41,073 nucleotides of DNA, from positions 1 to 41,073 of the forward strand of contig NZ_BCSN01000023.1 in the NCBI RefSeq assembly GCF_001570885.1, written 5' to 3'. Source of the stretch: Micrococcus lylae NBRC 15355 (GTDB taxonomy: Bacteria; Actinomycetota; Actinomycetes; Actinomycetales; Micrococcaceae). Below the pieces are notes generated by a model that made no database searches, was not told where the DNA came from, and saw only the letters and a list, made by a program, of their open reading frames with translations. Below are positions 30,622 to 38,425 of the stretch, piece after piece (the stretch's first letter is position 1; each line of letters starts with the position of its first letter). Position numbers and translations under genes: made by a program.

Positions 30622-32064
30622 ATGAACCCGCTGCGCCGCATCGACGCATTCCACCGCGAGCACCCGTTCGCCTCGGATGCGATCGTGGCGTGCACGATGC
30701 TGGTGTTCCAGGTGGTCATGCCCTACCTGATGTTCGCGCCCGGCGGCGGCATGTTCGGCGTGCCGGACACCCCCAGCCCGCTCGTGATGATCGATGCCCT
30801 CGTGGACGCCGCGCTCGTGAGCACCTGGGCGTTCCGCCGCCGTGCCCCGGTGGCGGCGGTCCGCTGCGCCGTCGCCCTGTGTCTGGTGATGCTGCTGATC
30901 GGCCCTGACTTCAGCCTCTCCCTGATCGTGGTGCCCATGTACGTGCACCACGCCGCCGCCACCTTCAGCCGCCGCGGCTCCCTCATCGTCCTGGCCATCG
31001 CCCTGGCCGGCGCCGTGGCCCGCGGCGTGAAGACCGGCTGGTTCCCCCGGATGACGATGATCGCTGGGGTCCCGGCCAGCAGCGAGGCGCCGCTGATCGC
31101 CCTGGCCATCGCCATCCCCTGCGCGGCCGTGGTCCTGGCGGCCTGGGCCTACGGCGACGTGGTCCGCACACGCCTGATCGCCGTGCGCGCCACGGAGGAC
31201 CGGGCCCACCGGCTGGAGGTGCAGGCCCAGCAGGAGCGTGAGCTGGCCGCCGCGGACGAGCGCAACCGCATCGCCCGGGAGATGCATGACATCGTCTCCC
31301 ACTCGCTGCAGGTGATGATCTCCCAGGCCGACGGCGCCCGCTACGCCGCCGCCACGAAGCCCGAGCTGGCCGTGCAGACCCTGGAGACCATCTCCGGCAC
31401 AGGCCGTTCCGCCCTGGCGGAGATGCGCTCCCTCCTCGGGGTCCTCCGTGCCCCCTCCCTTCCCGACGACGCCGCCGGCACCTCCGCCGCGGACGGCACC
31501 TCCTCGTCCCCCTCACCGCGAGGCGCTGCGCGGCATGTCTTCGCCACGGCCGGGGCCTTCCCGGGCCCCTCCTCCCGCGGCCCCGAGGCGGGCCCGGACG
31601 CGGACGGCCAGGGTGAGGGGCCGTCGTCGGGACGCCGCCGCACGGGCGCGCTGCTGCGGCCCCAGCCGACCCTGGCGGACCTGGACGAGCTGGCCGAGAC
31701 CTTGCGGCTGTCCGGGCTGGAGGTGGCCGTGCGCACCACGGGCGAGTGGCGCCGGGAGCTGCCGGCCGGCGGCGAGCTGGCCGCCTACCGCATCGCGCAG
31801 GAGGCCCTGACGAACACCCTGCGCCACGGCGGACCGGACGCCCGCGCCGCCGTCACCCTGGCCTGGACCGCCGAGGGGCTCGAGCTGACCGTGGACGACG
31901 ACGGCCACGGCGCCGCCGCCTCGCCCGGCACCGCCGGCACAGGCAACGGCCTGCGCGGCATGGCCGAACGGGCCCGCCTCTTCGGCGGCACCCTCGAGGC
32001 CGGCCCGCCCTCCACCGGCGTGGGCTGGCGGGTCACCGCGCGCCTGCCCTACGAGGCGCAGTGA
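30622..32064 (+). CDS. NarL-type sensor histidine kinase (system 2) with low-complexity insertion
   Basis: A 480-residue HisKA_3 kinase. About four to five membrane segments (about 20-45, 75-115, 130-145, 155-180), a coiled coil, then the box ERNRIAREMHDIVSHSLQVM with His222 and a C-terminal ATPase with QEALTNTLRHG, DDDGHG and GNGLRGMAERARLFGG. Between the dimerisation helices and the ATPase domain (about 275-340) lies an unusual Ser/Pro/Gly-rich insert, bounded in DNA by oppositely oriented copies of the CGACGACG motif (31461 and 31621). The cognate regulator is normally the next gene; here the next three genes are an unrelated lower-GC cassette, and a NarL-type regulator follows at 35375. 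Confidence 0.9.
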   Translation: MNPLRRIDAFHREHPFASDAIVACTMLVFQVVMPYLMFAPGGGMFGVPDTPSPLVMIDALVDAALVSTWAFRRRAPVAAVRCAVALCLVMLLIGPDFSLSLIVVPMYVHHAAATFSRRGSLIVLAIALAGAVARGVKTGWFPRMTMIAGVPASSEAPLIALAIAIPCAAVVLAAWAYGDVVRTRLIAVRATEDRAHRLEVQAQQERELAAADERNRIAREMHDIVSHSLQVMISQADGARYAAATKPELAVQTLETISGTGRSALAEMRSLLGVLRAPSLPDDAAGTSAADGTSSSPSPRGAARHVFATAGAFPGPSSRGPEAGPDADGQGEGPSSGRRRTGALLRPQPTLADLDELAETLRLSGLEVAVRTTGEWRRELPAGGELAAYRIAQEALTNTLRHGGPDARAAVTLAWTAEGLELTVDDDGHGAAASPGTAGTGNGLRGMAERARLFGGTLEAGPPSTGVGWRVTARLPYEAQ

Positions 32065-32139
32065 CGTCGGCGTCTGGCCGCTCTACGAAGATGACCGCGA
32101 GGACGGCGCACACCGTGAGAAGTGTGTAAAACTGGCATC

Positions 32140-32185
32140 GACGACAGAGGGGCCCACGGGAAGTCCCGCTGAGACGACAGAGGGG
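32140..32185 (+). repeat. Direct repeat GACGACAGAGGGG, 33 bp apart
   Basis: Copies at 32140-32152 and 32173-32185, in the leader between the kinase stop and the first cassette gene. The second copy supplies the ribosome-binding site. A related AAAGAGGGGAC lies at the other edge of the cassette (about 35384-35394). Confidence 0.5.
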
Positions 32186-32193
32186 AGTTTGCC

Positions 32194-32541
32194 GTGCTCA
32201 AGGTGGAGATCGTCCCTTGGGACGTCCATGAGGCCCTGACGGGTGCGGTGGAGGCCGGGCGGAGCCTCGACGAGGCAGCCGCCGCCGCCGTCGACGGCGG
32301 TGAGGACGTGGCCGGGGCCTTCGGGACGGCCGCTGCAGCGCAGGCGGCTTTCGCCGAGTTCTGGGCCGCGCGCGACCGATTGGGGTCCTTTGCTGCGGAG
32401 ACGATCTACCACCAGATCGACCAGGTCTCGCGGGCAGCTGCCTCGTTCATCTCGATGGATCAGGACATGTCCACGAAGGCCGAGCAGACCGTCAGCACTG
32501 CTGAAGCCGCCTCGATCACCGACAGCTGGGCGCGACGATGA
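32194..32541 (+). CDS. Small helical ESX/WXG100-like protein
   Basis: A 115-residue protein, almost entirely predicted helix and Ala-rich, with two helical stretches around a central turn (about 15-50 and 55-110) and an FAEFWAARDRLGSF phrase at the turn, similar in size and layout to the WXG100/EspC-like partners of type VII secretion substrates. No signal peptide or enzymatic motif. GTG 32194 is fixed by GAGGGGAG 6 nt upstream. It overlaps the next gene by ATGA, so the two are translationally coupled and the products may pair. GC and codon use are lower in GC than surrounding genes. The family call is by pattern only. Confidence 0.7.
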   Translation: MLKVEIVPWDVHEALTGAVEAGRSLDEAAAAAVDGGEDVAGAFGTAAAAQAAFAEFWAARDRLGSFAAETIYHQIDQVSRAAASFISMDQDMSTKAEQTVSTAEAASITDSWARR

Positions 32542-34544
32542 GCATCCCGCCGCTGCACACACTGCCCGAGATCGACGTCGAGACCTCCGCCCTCCGCAAC
32601 GGTGCCGATGCCATGGACACCGAGAGCCGCCACGTGAAGGAACGGTTCGAGGAGGCACAGGATTCCTGGAAGGGCTTGCACAGTTCCTATCACCACGAAG
32701 GTACGCAGGAACAGGTCTGGGTAGGACTGGACCTCCTCGAGGCACCGCTCGATGAATGGCATGCCGCCCTGAAGGATGCAGCAATCGCCACCACGACACT
32801 TGCCGACGCCGTGGACGGGCTCCTGGTGCGCCGCACCTTCCTCCTTCTGCAGGCAGGCCCACTCGAGTTGGCACGCACCGCGGCACTGAGCTCCGGCGAT
32901 CCAGAGCAGATCTCCTCCGTGACGGCCAGGGTCACGGACTACAACGAGGATGTCATCGTCCTGGAGACCGACTGGACCGCAGTCCAGCAGGACTACGCCG
33001 CCACTCTGCAGGGCATCTCCGGTGGAGAGAACGCGGACCTGCCTGCCGGCAGGGGGGGCTTCCGCCAATGTCTGAACTGGTCCGGACTCGCCGATTCTGT
33101 CGACGTCGCGATGCGAACGCGGGATCCCGCGTGGATCGCCGCGGAATTGGCCGCGATGAATGCAGCGCAGCTCCGCAGGTGGCTCACTGAGAATCCCGAC
33201 CTGGCCGAAAAACTCGTGGACAACCGCCTCCCCGAGCACCCCGCTCCCGGTTCGCCCGAGGCACGGATGAAACAGGCCATCGAAGCCCATGATCCCCACC
33301 ACTTGCGACAGGGCGTTGACGAGGTGGCAGGCGCTTGGGAGTCCCTCTTGGCGGCCGACCGGCAACGACTGCTGCTGACGTACCCCTACGTGTTCGGCAA
33401 TCTCAACGGGGTCTCCATCGAAGAGCGGGCAATCGTCAACGAGATCACCGTGGCTGGTCTTCGACATAAAGTCGAAGACCAGCTCGAACCATATAAGCAT
33501 GAGCCCTCGTGGTCGGAGCTGTATCCCGGCCCCGGAAACGTCCACAAGCTTCAATCGCACAAAAGTGAGTGGCACACCGAACGCCTCCGGCTCGAAGCTC
33601 AGAAGGATGGCCTCGACGATGCGTGGAGGGCGTATCAGAACGACCGCGACCGTTACGCAGACGACCGCCGAACCACGGGCGATGAATATCGCGTGCTGAG
33701 CGCCTCGCTGGAGGGTGAGGGGCAGATCTCCACGATCCGCGGCAGACTCTCCGCAGAGACCAAAAACGTCGTGGCGTTCACCCCGGGAACCCACACCGAT
33801 ATGGGCTCCGTCGGCAACTACAACGAGGTCGTCAACGCCATGGGTCAGGGCCGTCCAGACACGGTGGAAATCTACTGGGCGGATGGCCAGTTCCCCGGGA
33901 AAACGGATCCTCACACCGGAGAGGACACCTTCGGCTCCCTCATCTCGGACAACGCCACCCCGGACTTCGCGGAGCGGGACGCGGCAAGCCAGTCGGCCTT
34001 CGACCGTGCTATCGACCGCGAGGCCGTCAATGCGACGCAGACGTGGGTTGCGCACTCGGCTGGCGCGTCCAAGCAGGGCACCGCGGAGCGAGAAGGTCTG
34101 ACGGCGGACAAGGTCCTCTACATGGCACCGGCGGGGACCGGCCACGACGTTGCCTCCACGGCGGATGTAGCCAGCCCCCACGCCCACCGTGCCATGATTC
34201 AGTCTCGTACAGACAAGATCGCCATCGCCCAGGACCTGGGCGGAGGAGCCAACGGCGGTGGACTCTTCACCGGCGGGCACCCTGACCGATTGATGGGTGC
34301 CGTCCGACTCGAGGCCGGACTCATGGAGGACGGACGACGAGTCCAAGACCAAGAGACCTGGGGGCACAATGCGGTTCTCGCCAAAGAATCAACCGCAGTG
34401 AAGAATGCGACTGCTTTCATCTACGGCGAGGATGTCACCCTCTACGCCGGGGACAACGGCCTCTTCCACGATGCCCTCGAGGACCAGGGCATCAAAAACC
34501 AGAGTGACTTCAAAAAGGTTCCCTATGACCGCGTTTTCCACTGA
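32538..34544 (+). CDS. WXG-domain alpha/beta-hydrolase, putative type VII effector
   Basis: A 668-residue protein. The N-terminal 140 residues are helical with a WxG motif (SWKGL, W44-G46) like WXG100 proteins. A helical middle (about 140-400) precedes an alpha/beta-hydrolase-like C-terminal domain (about 410-640): VVAFTPGTHTDMG strand/turn, nucleophile elbow WVAHSAGAS with Ser507, then ADKVLYMAPAGTG and GHPDR. The elbow has Ala in place of the usual first Gly. It resembles the DUF1023-type hydrolases found in ESX-like gene sets. No signal peptide. Start overlaps the small ESX-like gene by 4 bp; its end overlaps the lipoprotein gene by 20 bp. A run of seven G at 33052-33058 lies in the coding region. 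Substrate unknown. Confidence 0.75.
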   Translation: MSIPPLHTLPEIDVETSALRNGADAMDTESRHVKERFEEAQDSWKGLHSSYHHEGTQEQVWVGLDLLEAPLDEWHAALKDAAIATTTLADAVDGLLVRRTFLLLQAGPLELARTAALSSGDPEQISSVTARVTDYNEDVIVLETDWTAVQQDYAATLQGISGGENADLPAGRGGFRQCLNWSGLADSVDVAMRTRDPAWIAAELAAMNAAQLRRWLTENPDLAEKLVDNRLPEHPAPGSPEARMKQAIEAHDPHHLRQGVDEVAGAWESLLAADRQRLLLTYPYVFGNLNGVSIEERAIVNEITVAGLRHKVEDQLEPYKHEPSWSELYPGPGNVHKLQSHKSEWHTERLRLEAQKDGLDDAWRAYQNDRDRYADDRRTTGDEYRVLSASLEGEGQISTIRGRLSAETKNVVAFTPGTHTDMGSVGNYNEVVNAMGQGRPDTVEIYWADGQFPGKTDPHTGEDTFGSLISDNATPDFAERDAASQSAFDRAIDREAVNATQTWVAHSAGASKQGTAEREGLTADKVLYMAPAGTGHDVASTADVASPHAHRAMIQSRTDKIAIAQDLGGGANGGGLFTGGHPDRLMGAVRLEAGLMEDGRRVQDQETWGHNAVLAKESTAVKNATAFIYGEDVTLYAGDNGLFHDALEDQGIKNQSDFKKVPYDRVFH

Positions 34545-35361
34545 GAAACCCTTAGCCTGGATCGGCAGCATCACACTCATCGGAGGACTCGCCATGGGCT
34601 GCAGCTCAACAGAACCGCCTACTCCAGCCGACACCGACGGGTCCGCGCCGGCATCGTCGCAGACTCCGGCCCCCTGGCCCCCGCCTGAGGCGGACCGCTC
34701 CGAGCAGGAGAATGAAAAGTTCTCCGCCCGGCAGCTGCAGACGGTGGAGAAGGACCTGCCCGACCTGGCCCGTTCCATGGGAGCCAAGACGATCTACACC
34801 TTGCGCGAAGAGACGTGCCAGCTCACCGCCGGCCCGCTCCAACGGCCACGACTGACCAGAATCAAGGGCATCGTCGAGGTGGACGTCCGTGACGAGGAGG
34901 TCGCGCGCAAGGTAGGCGCCTCCGTCCGCACCCAGGCCGAAAGACAAGGCTGGATCACCCGCCCCGAAGAAGACTGGGGCAGCGGAGCCGGCCCCGCCTT
35001 CTACCAGGGCTACCACCCCGACCTCGAACTCACCTTGACCCTCACGTATCGCGACGACGGTGAACGCCCGCGCACAATCTTGCACGCGACCGGCCAGTGC
35101 TTGGAGATGCCGAAGGGACACCTGATGACCGTCTCCCGCCTGGACCGCCGGGCTATCGTCCACGCCGACGGCGACGGAGTCGACACCCACCAGGTCCCCG
35201 ACGCGCAACAGGGCCCAGTCCCACTGCCGGAGTCCACCCAGACCCCGGCGCCCACCGGACCCGAAGGCGTCACCGCGGAAGAGCCCCACGACCCCGACGC
35301 CCCCACGCCCTCCCCGACGTCCACCAAGGGCTTCCTCGACGACGCCGTCCGACGCCCCTGA
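34525..35361 (+). CDS. Lipoprotein of the hydrolase cassette
   Basis: A 278-residue predicted lipoprotein: basic/hydrophobic signal ending LAMGC, lipid Cys26, then a Thr/Pro/Ser spacer and a folded middle (about 55-205) with one further Cys pair (ETCQLTA, TGQCLEM), probably a disulfide. The last about 45 residues are Pro/Glu-rich and disordered. Not recognised as a named family. ATG 34525 is chosen because it gives a proper signal peptide; it lies inside the 3' end of the hydrolase gene (20-bp overlap) with AAAAAGG upstream. Tight coupling suggests it works with the hydrolase, for example as a surface anchor, inhibitor or immunity protein; this is inference. Confidence 0.78.
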   Translation: MTAFSTEKPLAWIGSITLIGGLAMGCSSTEPPTPADTDGSAPASSQTPAPWPPPEADRSEQENEKFSARQLQTVEKDLPDLARSMGAKTIYTLREETCQLTAGPLQRPRLTRIKGIVEVDVRDEEVARKVGASVRTQAERQGWITRPEEDWGSGAGPAFYQGYHPDLELTLTLTYRDDGERPRTILHATGQCLEMPKGHLMTVSRLDRRAIVHADGDGVDTHQVPDAQQGPVPLPESTQTPAPTGPEGVTAEEPHDPDAPTPSPTSTKGFLDDAVRRP

Positions 35362-35374
35362 GATACTCGGCACT

Positions 35375-36091
35375 ATGAGCAGCAAAGAGGGGACCATGGC
35401 CGCCCCAACACCCCTCCCACCGATCCATGTGGCTCTCGTGGACGACCAGCAGCTGATCCGCTCCGGGCTGGCCATGCTCATCGGCTCGCAGCCGGACCTG
35501 GAGGTGGTGGCCGAAGCCTCCACCGGCCGGGAGGCCGTGGGCTCGCCGGCCGTCGCCCGGGCGGATGTGGTGCTCATGGACGTGCGTATGCCGCAGATGG
35601 ACGGCATCGCGGCCACCGAGGCGCTGCTGGCCAAGCCGGACGCCCCACGGGTGGTGGTGCTGACGACCTTCGACCTGGACGAGTACGCCCTGGACGCCAT
35701 CCAGGCCGGAGCCTCCGGGTTCCTGCTCAAGGACGCCCCGCCGGAGGAGCTGCTGGCCGCGATCCGGACGGTGCACCGTGGCGATGCGGTGATCGCGCCG
35801 TCCACCACCCGCCGGCTCCTCGAGCACATGGCGCCGCGCCTGCAGGCCGAACATGCCGTGGACGCGCACGGCGCCGTGGAACGGGAGGCGATCGAGACCC
35901 TCACCCCGCGCGAGCGCGAGGTGCTCGTGCTCATGGCTCGCGGTGACTCGAACATGGAGATCGCCGCGGAGCTGGTGCTCTCCGGGGCCACCGTCAAGAC
36001 CCATGTGGGCCGCGTGCTGGCCAAGCTGCAGGCCCGGGACCGGGTGCAGGCCGTGGTCACCGCCTACCGCGCCGGGCTCGTGCGCCCCTGA
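35375..36091 (+). CDS. NarL/LuxR-type response regulator (system 2)
   Basis: A 238-residue regulator: receiver domain (acidic D23-D24, phospho-acceptor D69 in VLMDVRMPQMDG, Lys in LLKDAPPEE) and LuxR helix-turn-helix (LTPREREVLVLMARGDSNMEIAAEL ... ATVKTHVGRVL). It probably partners the kinase at 30622-32064, from which it is separated by three cassette genes. ATG 35375 lies 7 nt after GATACT (35362-35367), a leaderless layout; ATG 35396 with GAGGGG close by is an alternative that gives a more standard N-terminus (MAAPTPLPP). Targets are unknown. Convergent with the small gene at 36106. Confidence 0.9.
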   Translation: MSSKEGTMAAPTPLPPIHVALVDDQQLIRSGLAMLIGSQPDLEVVAEASTGREAVGSPAVARADVVLMDVRMPQMDGIAATEALLAKPDAPRVVVLTTFDLDEYALDAIQAGASGFLLKDAPPEELLAAIRTVHRGDAVIAPSTTRRLLEHMAPRLQAEHAVDAHGAVEREAIETLTPREREVLVLMARGDSNMEIAAELVLSGATVKTHVGRVLAKLQARDRVQAVVTAYRAGLVRP

Positions 36092-36105
36092 ACGCCGCGT
36101 CCGCG

Positions 36106-36444
36106 TCAGCGCAGCCGGCCTGTGATGCGGTAGCGCCAGCCGTCCTGGACGTGGCTGCGCATCAGGCGCTGACGCTCCGGAGCCCACCCGTCCACCGGCA
36201 ACTCGGCCACCACGGCGTCGTGCTGGACATTGAGGATGCGGGCGTCCGTGCCGTTCGTCAGCAACAGCCAGCGCCGCTTCTTCGCCGCATCCCGGCTCCC
36301 GCCGCCGACGCTGAGGCCCCCGGTCGCCATGTCCACGGCGAACTCCGCCAGCAGGTTCCTGCCGGCCTCGGTGCGGGAGAGGAAGAAGACGGACTCGTCC
36401 GGGCGACGAATGCCGTCGAGGGCCTGCTGGATGTGTGCGGACAT
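36106..36444 (-). CDS. Conserved hypothetical protein
   Basis: A 112-residue soluble protein of mixed alpha/beta make-up. The first half is helical with a phrase FLSRTEAGRNLLAEFAVD; the second half is strand-rich (KRRWLLLTNGTDARILNVQHDAVVAELPVDGW). No Cys, no signal, no membrane segment. I do not recognise the family. ATG 36444 has AGGAGGG 4 nt upstream. It is convergent with response regulator 2, with only 14 bp between stops and no hairpin seen. Confidence 0.7.
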   Translation of the reverse strand: MSAHIQQALDGIRRPDESVFFLSRTEAGRNLLAEFAVDMATGGLSVGGGSRDAAKKRRWLLLTNGTDARILNVQHDAVVAELPVDGWAPERQRLMRSHVQDGWRYRITGRLR

Positions 36445-36641
36445 GCGTCCCTCCTGTTCTCGCGGCCGCTGCCGGGCCGGCGGCCTCAGCTTAGTGAACG
36501 GCCTGCCCGCCGGGACAGGAACCTTCGGAGCCGTCCACCCGCCCCGGCCTCCTCCTTCAGGAGGACCCCCGGCGCGCAGAGTTCATCCTGACGAGGGTGC
36601 CGCGCTCCCGGCGCAGCGGAGAAGACTGGTCTGCACGAGCC

Positions 36642-36679
36642 CGGCACCGCGCCGAGAGACCGGCACCGCGCCGGCAGAA
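36642..36679 (+). repeat. 19-bp direct repeat upstream of small membrane protein
   Basis: CCGGCACCGCGCCGAGAGA is followed directly by CCGGCACCGCGCCGGCAGA, in the leader of the 36694 gene. Confidence 0.6.
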
Positions 36680-36693
36680 CCGAAGGGGGACCC

Positions 36694-36945
36694 ATGAGGA
36701 GCACCGCAGAGCGGCCCTCACCGCAGGCACCGGCCGATGCGGCAGACCACGGCACCATCGCGTGCTTCACCGGTCTGGTCGCGGCAGCGGTCGCGTTGAT
36801 GGTGCTGACCTTCGTGGTGCCGGTGCCGGCCACGGCGCGCATGGTGGTGGCCATCGTGCTGGCCGTGGGCGTCGGGGCGGTCACCGCCCGCATCTCCGCC
36901 CGGATCGAGGCTCGTCAGCCCTGCGGCCGCAGCCCCCGCAGGTAG
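36694..36945 (+). CDS. Small two-helix membrane protein
   Basis: An 83-residue protein with two hydrophobic segments (about 24-45 and 50-68) and a basic C-terminus (RISARIEARQPCGRSPRR). Likely an inner-membrane protein with both ends inside. GAAGGGGGA precedes ATG 36694. Its last 31 bp overlap, tail to tail, the end of the TetR-like gene on the other strand, so the end may be fortuitous. Function not recognised. Confidence 0.6.
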   Translation: MRSTAERPSPQAPADAADHGTIACFTGLVAAAVALMVLTFVVPVPATARMVVAIVLAVGVGAVTARISARIEARQPCGRSPRR

Positions 36946-37513
36946 GTCCTGAGCATCCAGTCCTCCTGGCCCGGCAGCAGCCAGCGCTCCTGGGACATCA
37001 GCGGCCGGGACACCGTGAGCAGGCCGAGGAAGAACCGCTCCCCCGTGAGGTCCTCGGAGACCTGCCGGTCCGCGCGGGCGCGCGCCAGGGCGTCCTCCAT
37101 GCGCTGTGTCAGGGTCCGCTCGGCGGCCTCGATCATCTCCTCGCTGGGAAGGTCCTTGCAGTTCAGCGAGTCCAGGGAGGCGGCCGCCACCGACAGGTTC
37201 ACCTTCACCAGCTCGGTGGCGAAGCGGTGCCACCGCGCCGTGGCGCGGTCGGGGTCCGAGGCGACCGGGCCGTCGTCGGGACGCCCCGACTCCTCCAGGT
37301 AGTCCGCCACGATCGCGTCCACCCGCTCGATGATCCGCCCCAGCAGCGCCGTCAGCAGGTGCCGGCGGGTGGGGAGTGCCGGTACAGGGTGCCCACGCCC
37401 AGGCCGGCCTCCTGGGCCACCGCACGCAGGGACACCGTGGGGCCGTGCACGTTCAACAGCGCCTCGGCCGCCTCCAACAGGTCCTGACGGTTCGCGCGGG
37501 CATCGGATCTCAT
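36915..37513 (-). pseudogene. TetR-family regulator disrupted by a 1-bp frameshift
   Basis: The N-terminal helix-turn-helix (MRSDARANRQDLLEAAEALL ... LRAVAQEAGLGVGTLYRH) is read from ATG 37513, then hits a stop after SPPAGTC. In the next frame the sequence continues as expected for the family: PTRRHLLTALLGRIIERVDAIVADYLEE and on to the C-terminal ligand domain ending at 36915. Restoring one T (CAC TTC CCC instead of CAC TCC CC, near 37375) would give the usual YRHFPTR. The gene is thus either a recent pseudogene or a sequencing error. The ligand domain carries a CCGTCGTCGGG copy (GRPDDGP). It is divergent from the ABC exporter at 37649, with a 22-bp palindrome between them, so it was probably that exporter's repressor. 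Confidence 0.8.
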
Positions 37514-37559
37514 GCCCACGATTCTCCCAGACTCCGCGCTCCTGCCCCGGTTCCGTGCG

Positions 37560-37581
37560 GGGTCATCCCAGGGGATGACCC
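37560..37581. promoter_or_regulatory. Palindromic operator between tetR-like and ABC exporter genes
   Basis: GGGTCATCCC-AG-GGGATGACCC: perfect 10-bp arms around a 2-nt centre. Position between divergent regulator and exporter, and the size, fit a TetR-family operator. Confidence 0.75.
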
Positions 37582-37648
37582 GAACCGGTCCGGAATGCCT
37601 CCTCCCGGAGGATCCACCCACCGGGGCCGGGGCGGCACAGTGGACACC

Positions 37649-38413
37649 ATGAGCCACTCAAGCACCCTCCCCCGACCCGCCGACGCACCCACCCGCCCCG
37701 CCGTCTCCGCACACGGCCTGACCAAGACCTACGGCCGCGGAGACACCGAGGTCCACGCCCTGCGCGGTGTGGACGTCGAGTTCGCCGCCGGCCAGTTCAC
37801 CGCCATCATGGGCCCCTCCGGGTCCGGCAAGTCCACCCTCATGCACTGCCTCGCCGGCCTGGACGTGCCGACCTCCGGCACCATCGCCCTCGGGGACACC
37901 GTGATCACCGGCCTCGACGACGGCCAGCTCACCCGCCTGCGCCGCGACCGGGTGGGCTTCGTGTTCCAGGCCTTCAACCTCGTCCCCACCCTCACCGCGG
38001 AACAGAACATCCTGCTTCCGCTCGAGCTCGCCGGGACCTCCCCGGACCGGGCGTGGATGGAGGAGATCGTGGACACCCTCGGCCTCACCGAACGCCTCAA
38101 GCACCGCCCCTCCGAGCTCTCCGGCGGCCAGCAGCAGCGCGTGGCCGTGGCCCGTGCCCTGCTCACCCGCCCGGACGTGGTGTTCGGCGACGAGCCGACC
38201 GGCAACCTGGACACCGCCACCGGCACCGAGGTCCTCGCCCTGCTCCGGCGTTCCGTGAGGCAGATGGGACAGACCGTCATCATGGTCACCCACGACCCCG
38301 TGGCCGCCTCCTCCGCGGACCGCGTGGTCCTGCTGGCCGACGGCCGCCTCGCCGGCGAGCTGCTCGAGCCGACCCCGGATGCCGTGGCCGCCGCCCTGGC
38401 CCAGCTGCAGTGA
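37649..38413 (+). CDS. ABC transporter ATP-binding protein (MacB/LolD type)
   Basis: A 254-residue ATPase of the LolD/MacB/FtsE group: Walker A GPSGSGKST, Q-loop VFQAFNLVPTLTAEQN, signature LSGGQQQRVAVARAL, Walker B VVFGDEPTGNLD, H-loop MVTHD. The FGDEPTGNLD and FNLVPTLTAEQN phrases are typical of the class that works with FtsX-like permeases in lipid, peptide or lipoprotein efflux. ATG 37649 follows CACAGT (37636-37641) by 7 nt, leaderless; the longer upstream reading runs through the operator and TetR gene and is rejected. The permease gene begins 12 bp after the stop. Likely repressed by the adjacent TetR protein when intact. Confidence 0.93.
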   Translation: MSHSSTLPRPADAPTRPAVSAHGLTKTYGRGDTEVHALRGVDVEFAAGQFTAIMGPSGSGKSTLMHCLAGLDVPTSGTIALGDTVITGLDDGQLTRLRRDRVGFVFQAFNLVPTLTAEQNILLPLELAGTSPDRAWMEEIVDTLGLTERLKHRPSELSGGQQQRVAVARALLTRPDVVFGDEPTGNLDTATGTEVLALLRRSVRQMGQTVIMVTHDPVAASSADRVVLLADGRLAGELLEPTPDAVAAALAQLQ

Positions 38414-38425
38414 CGAGGTGAGACG

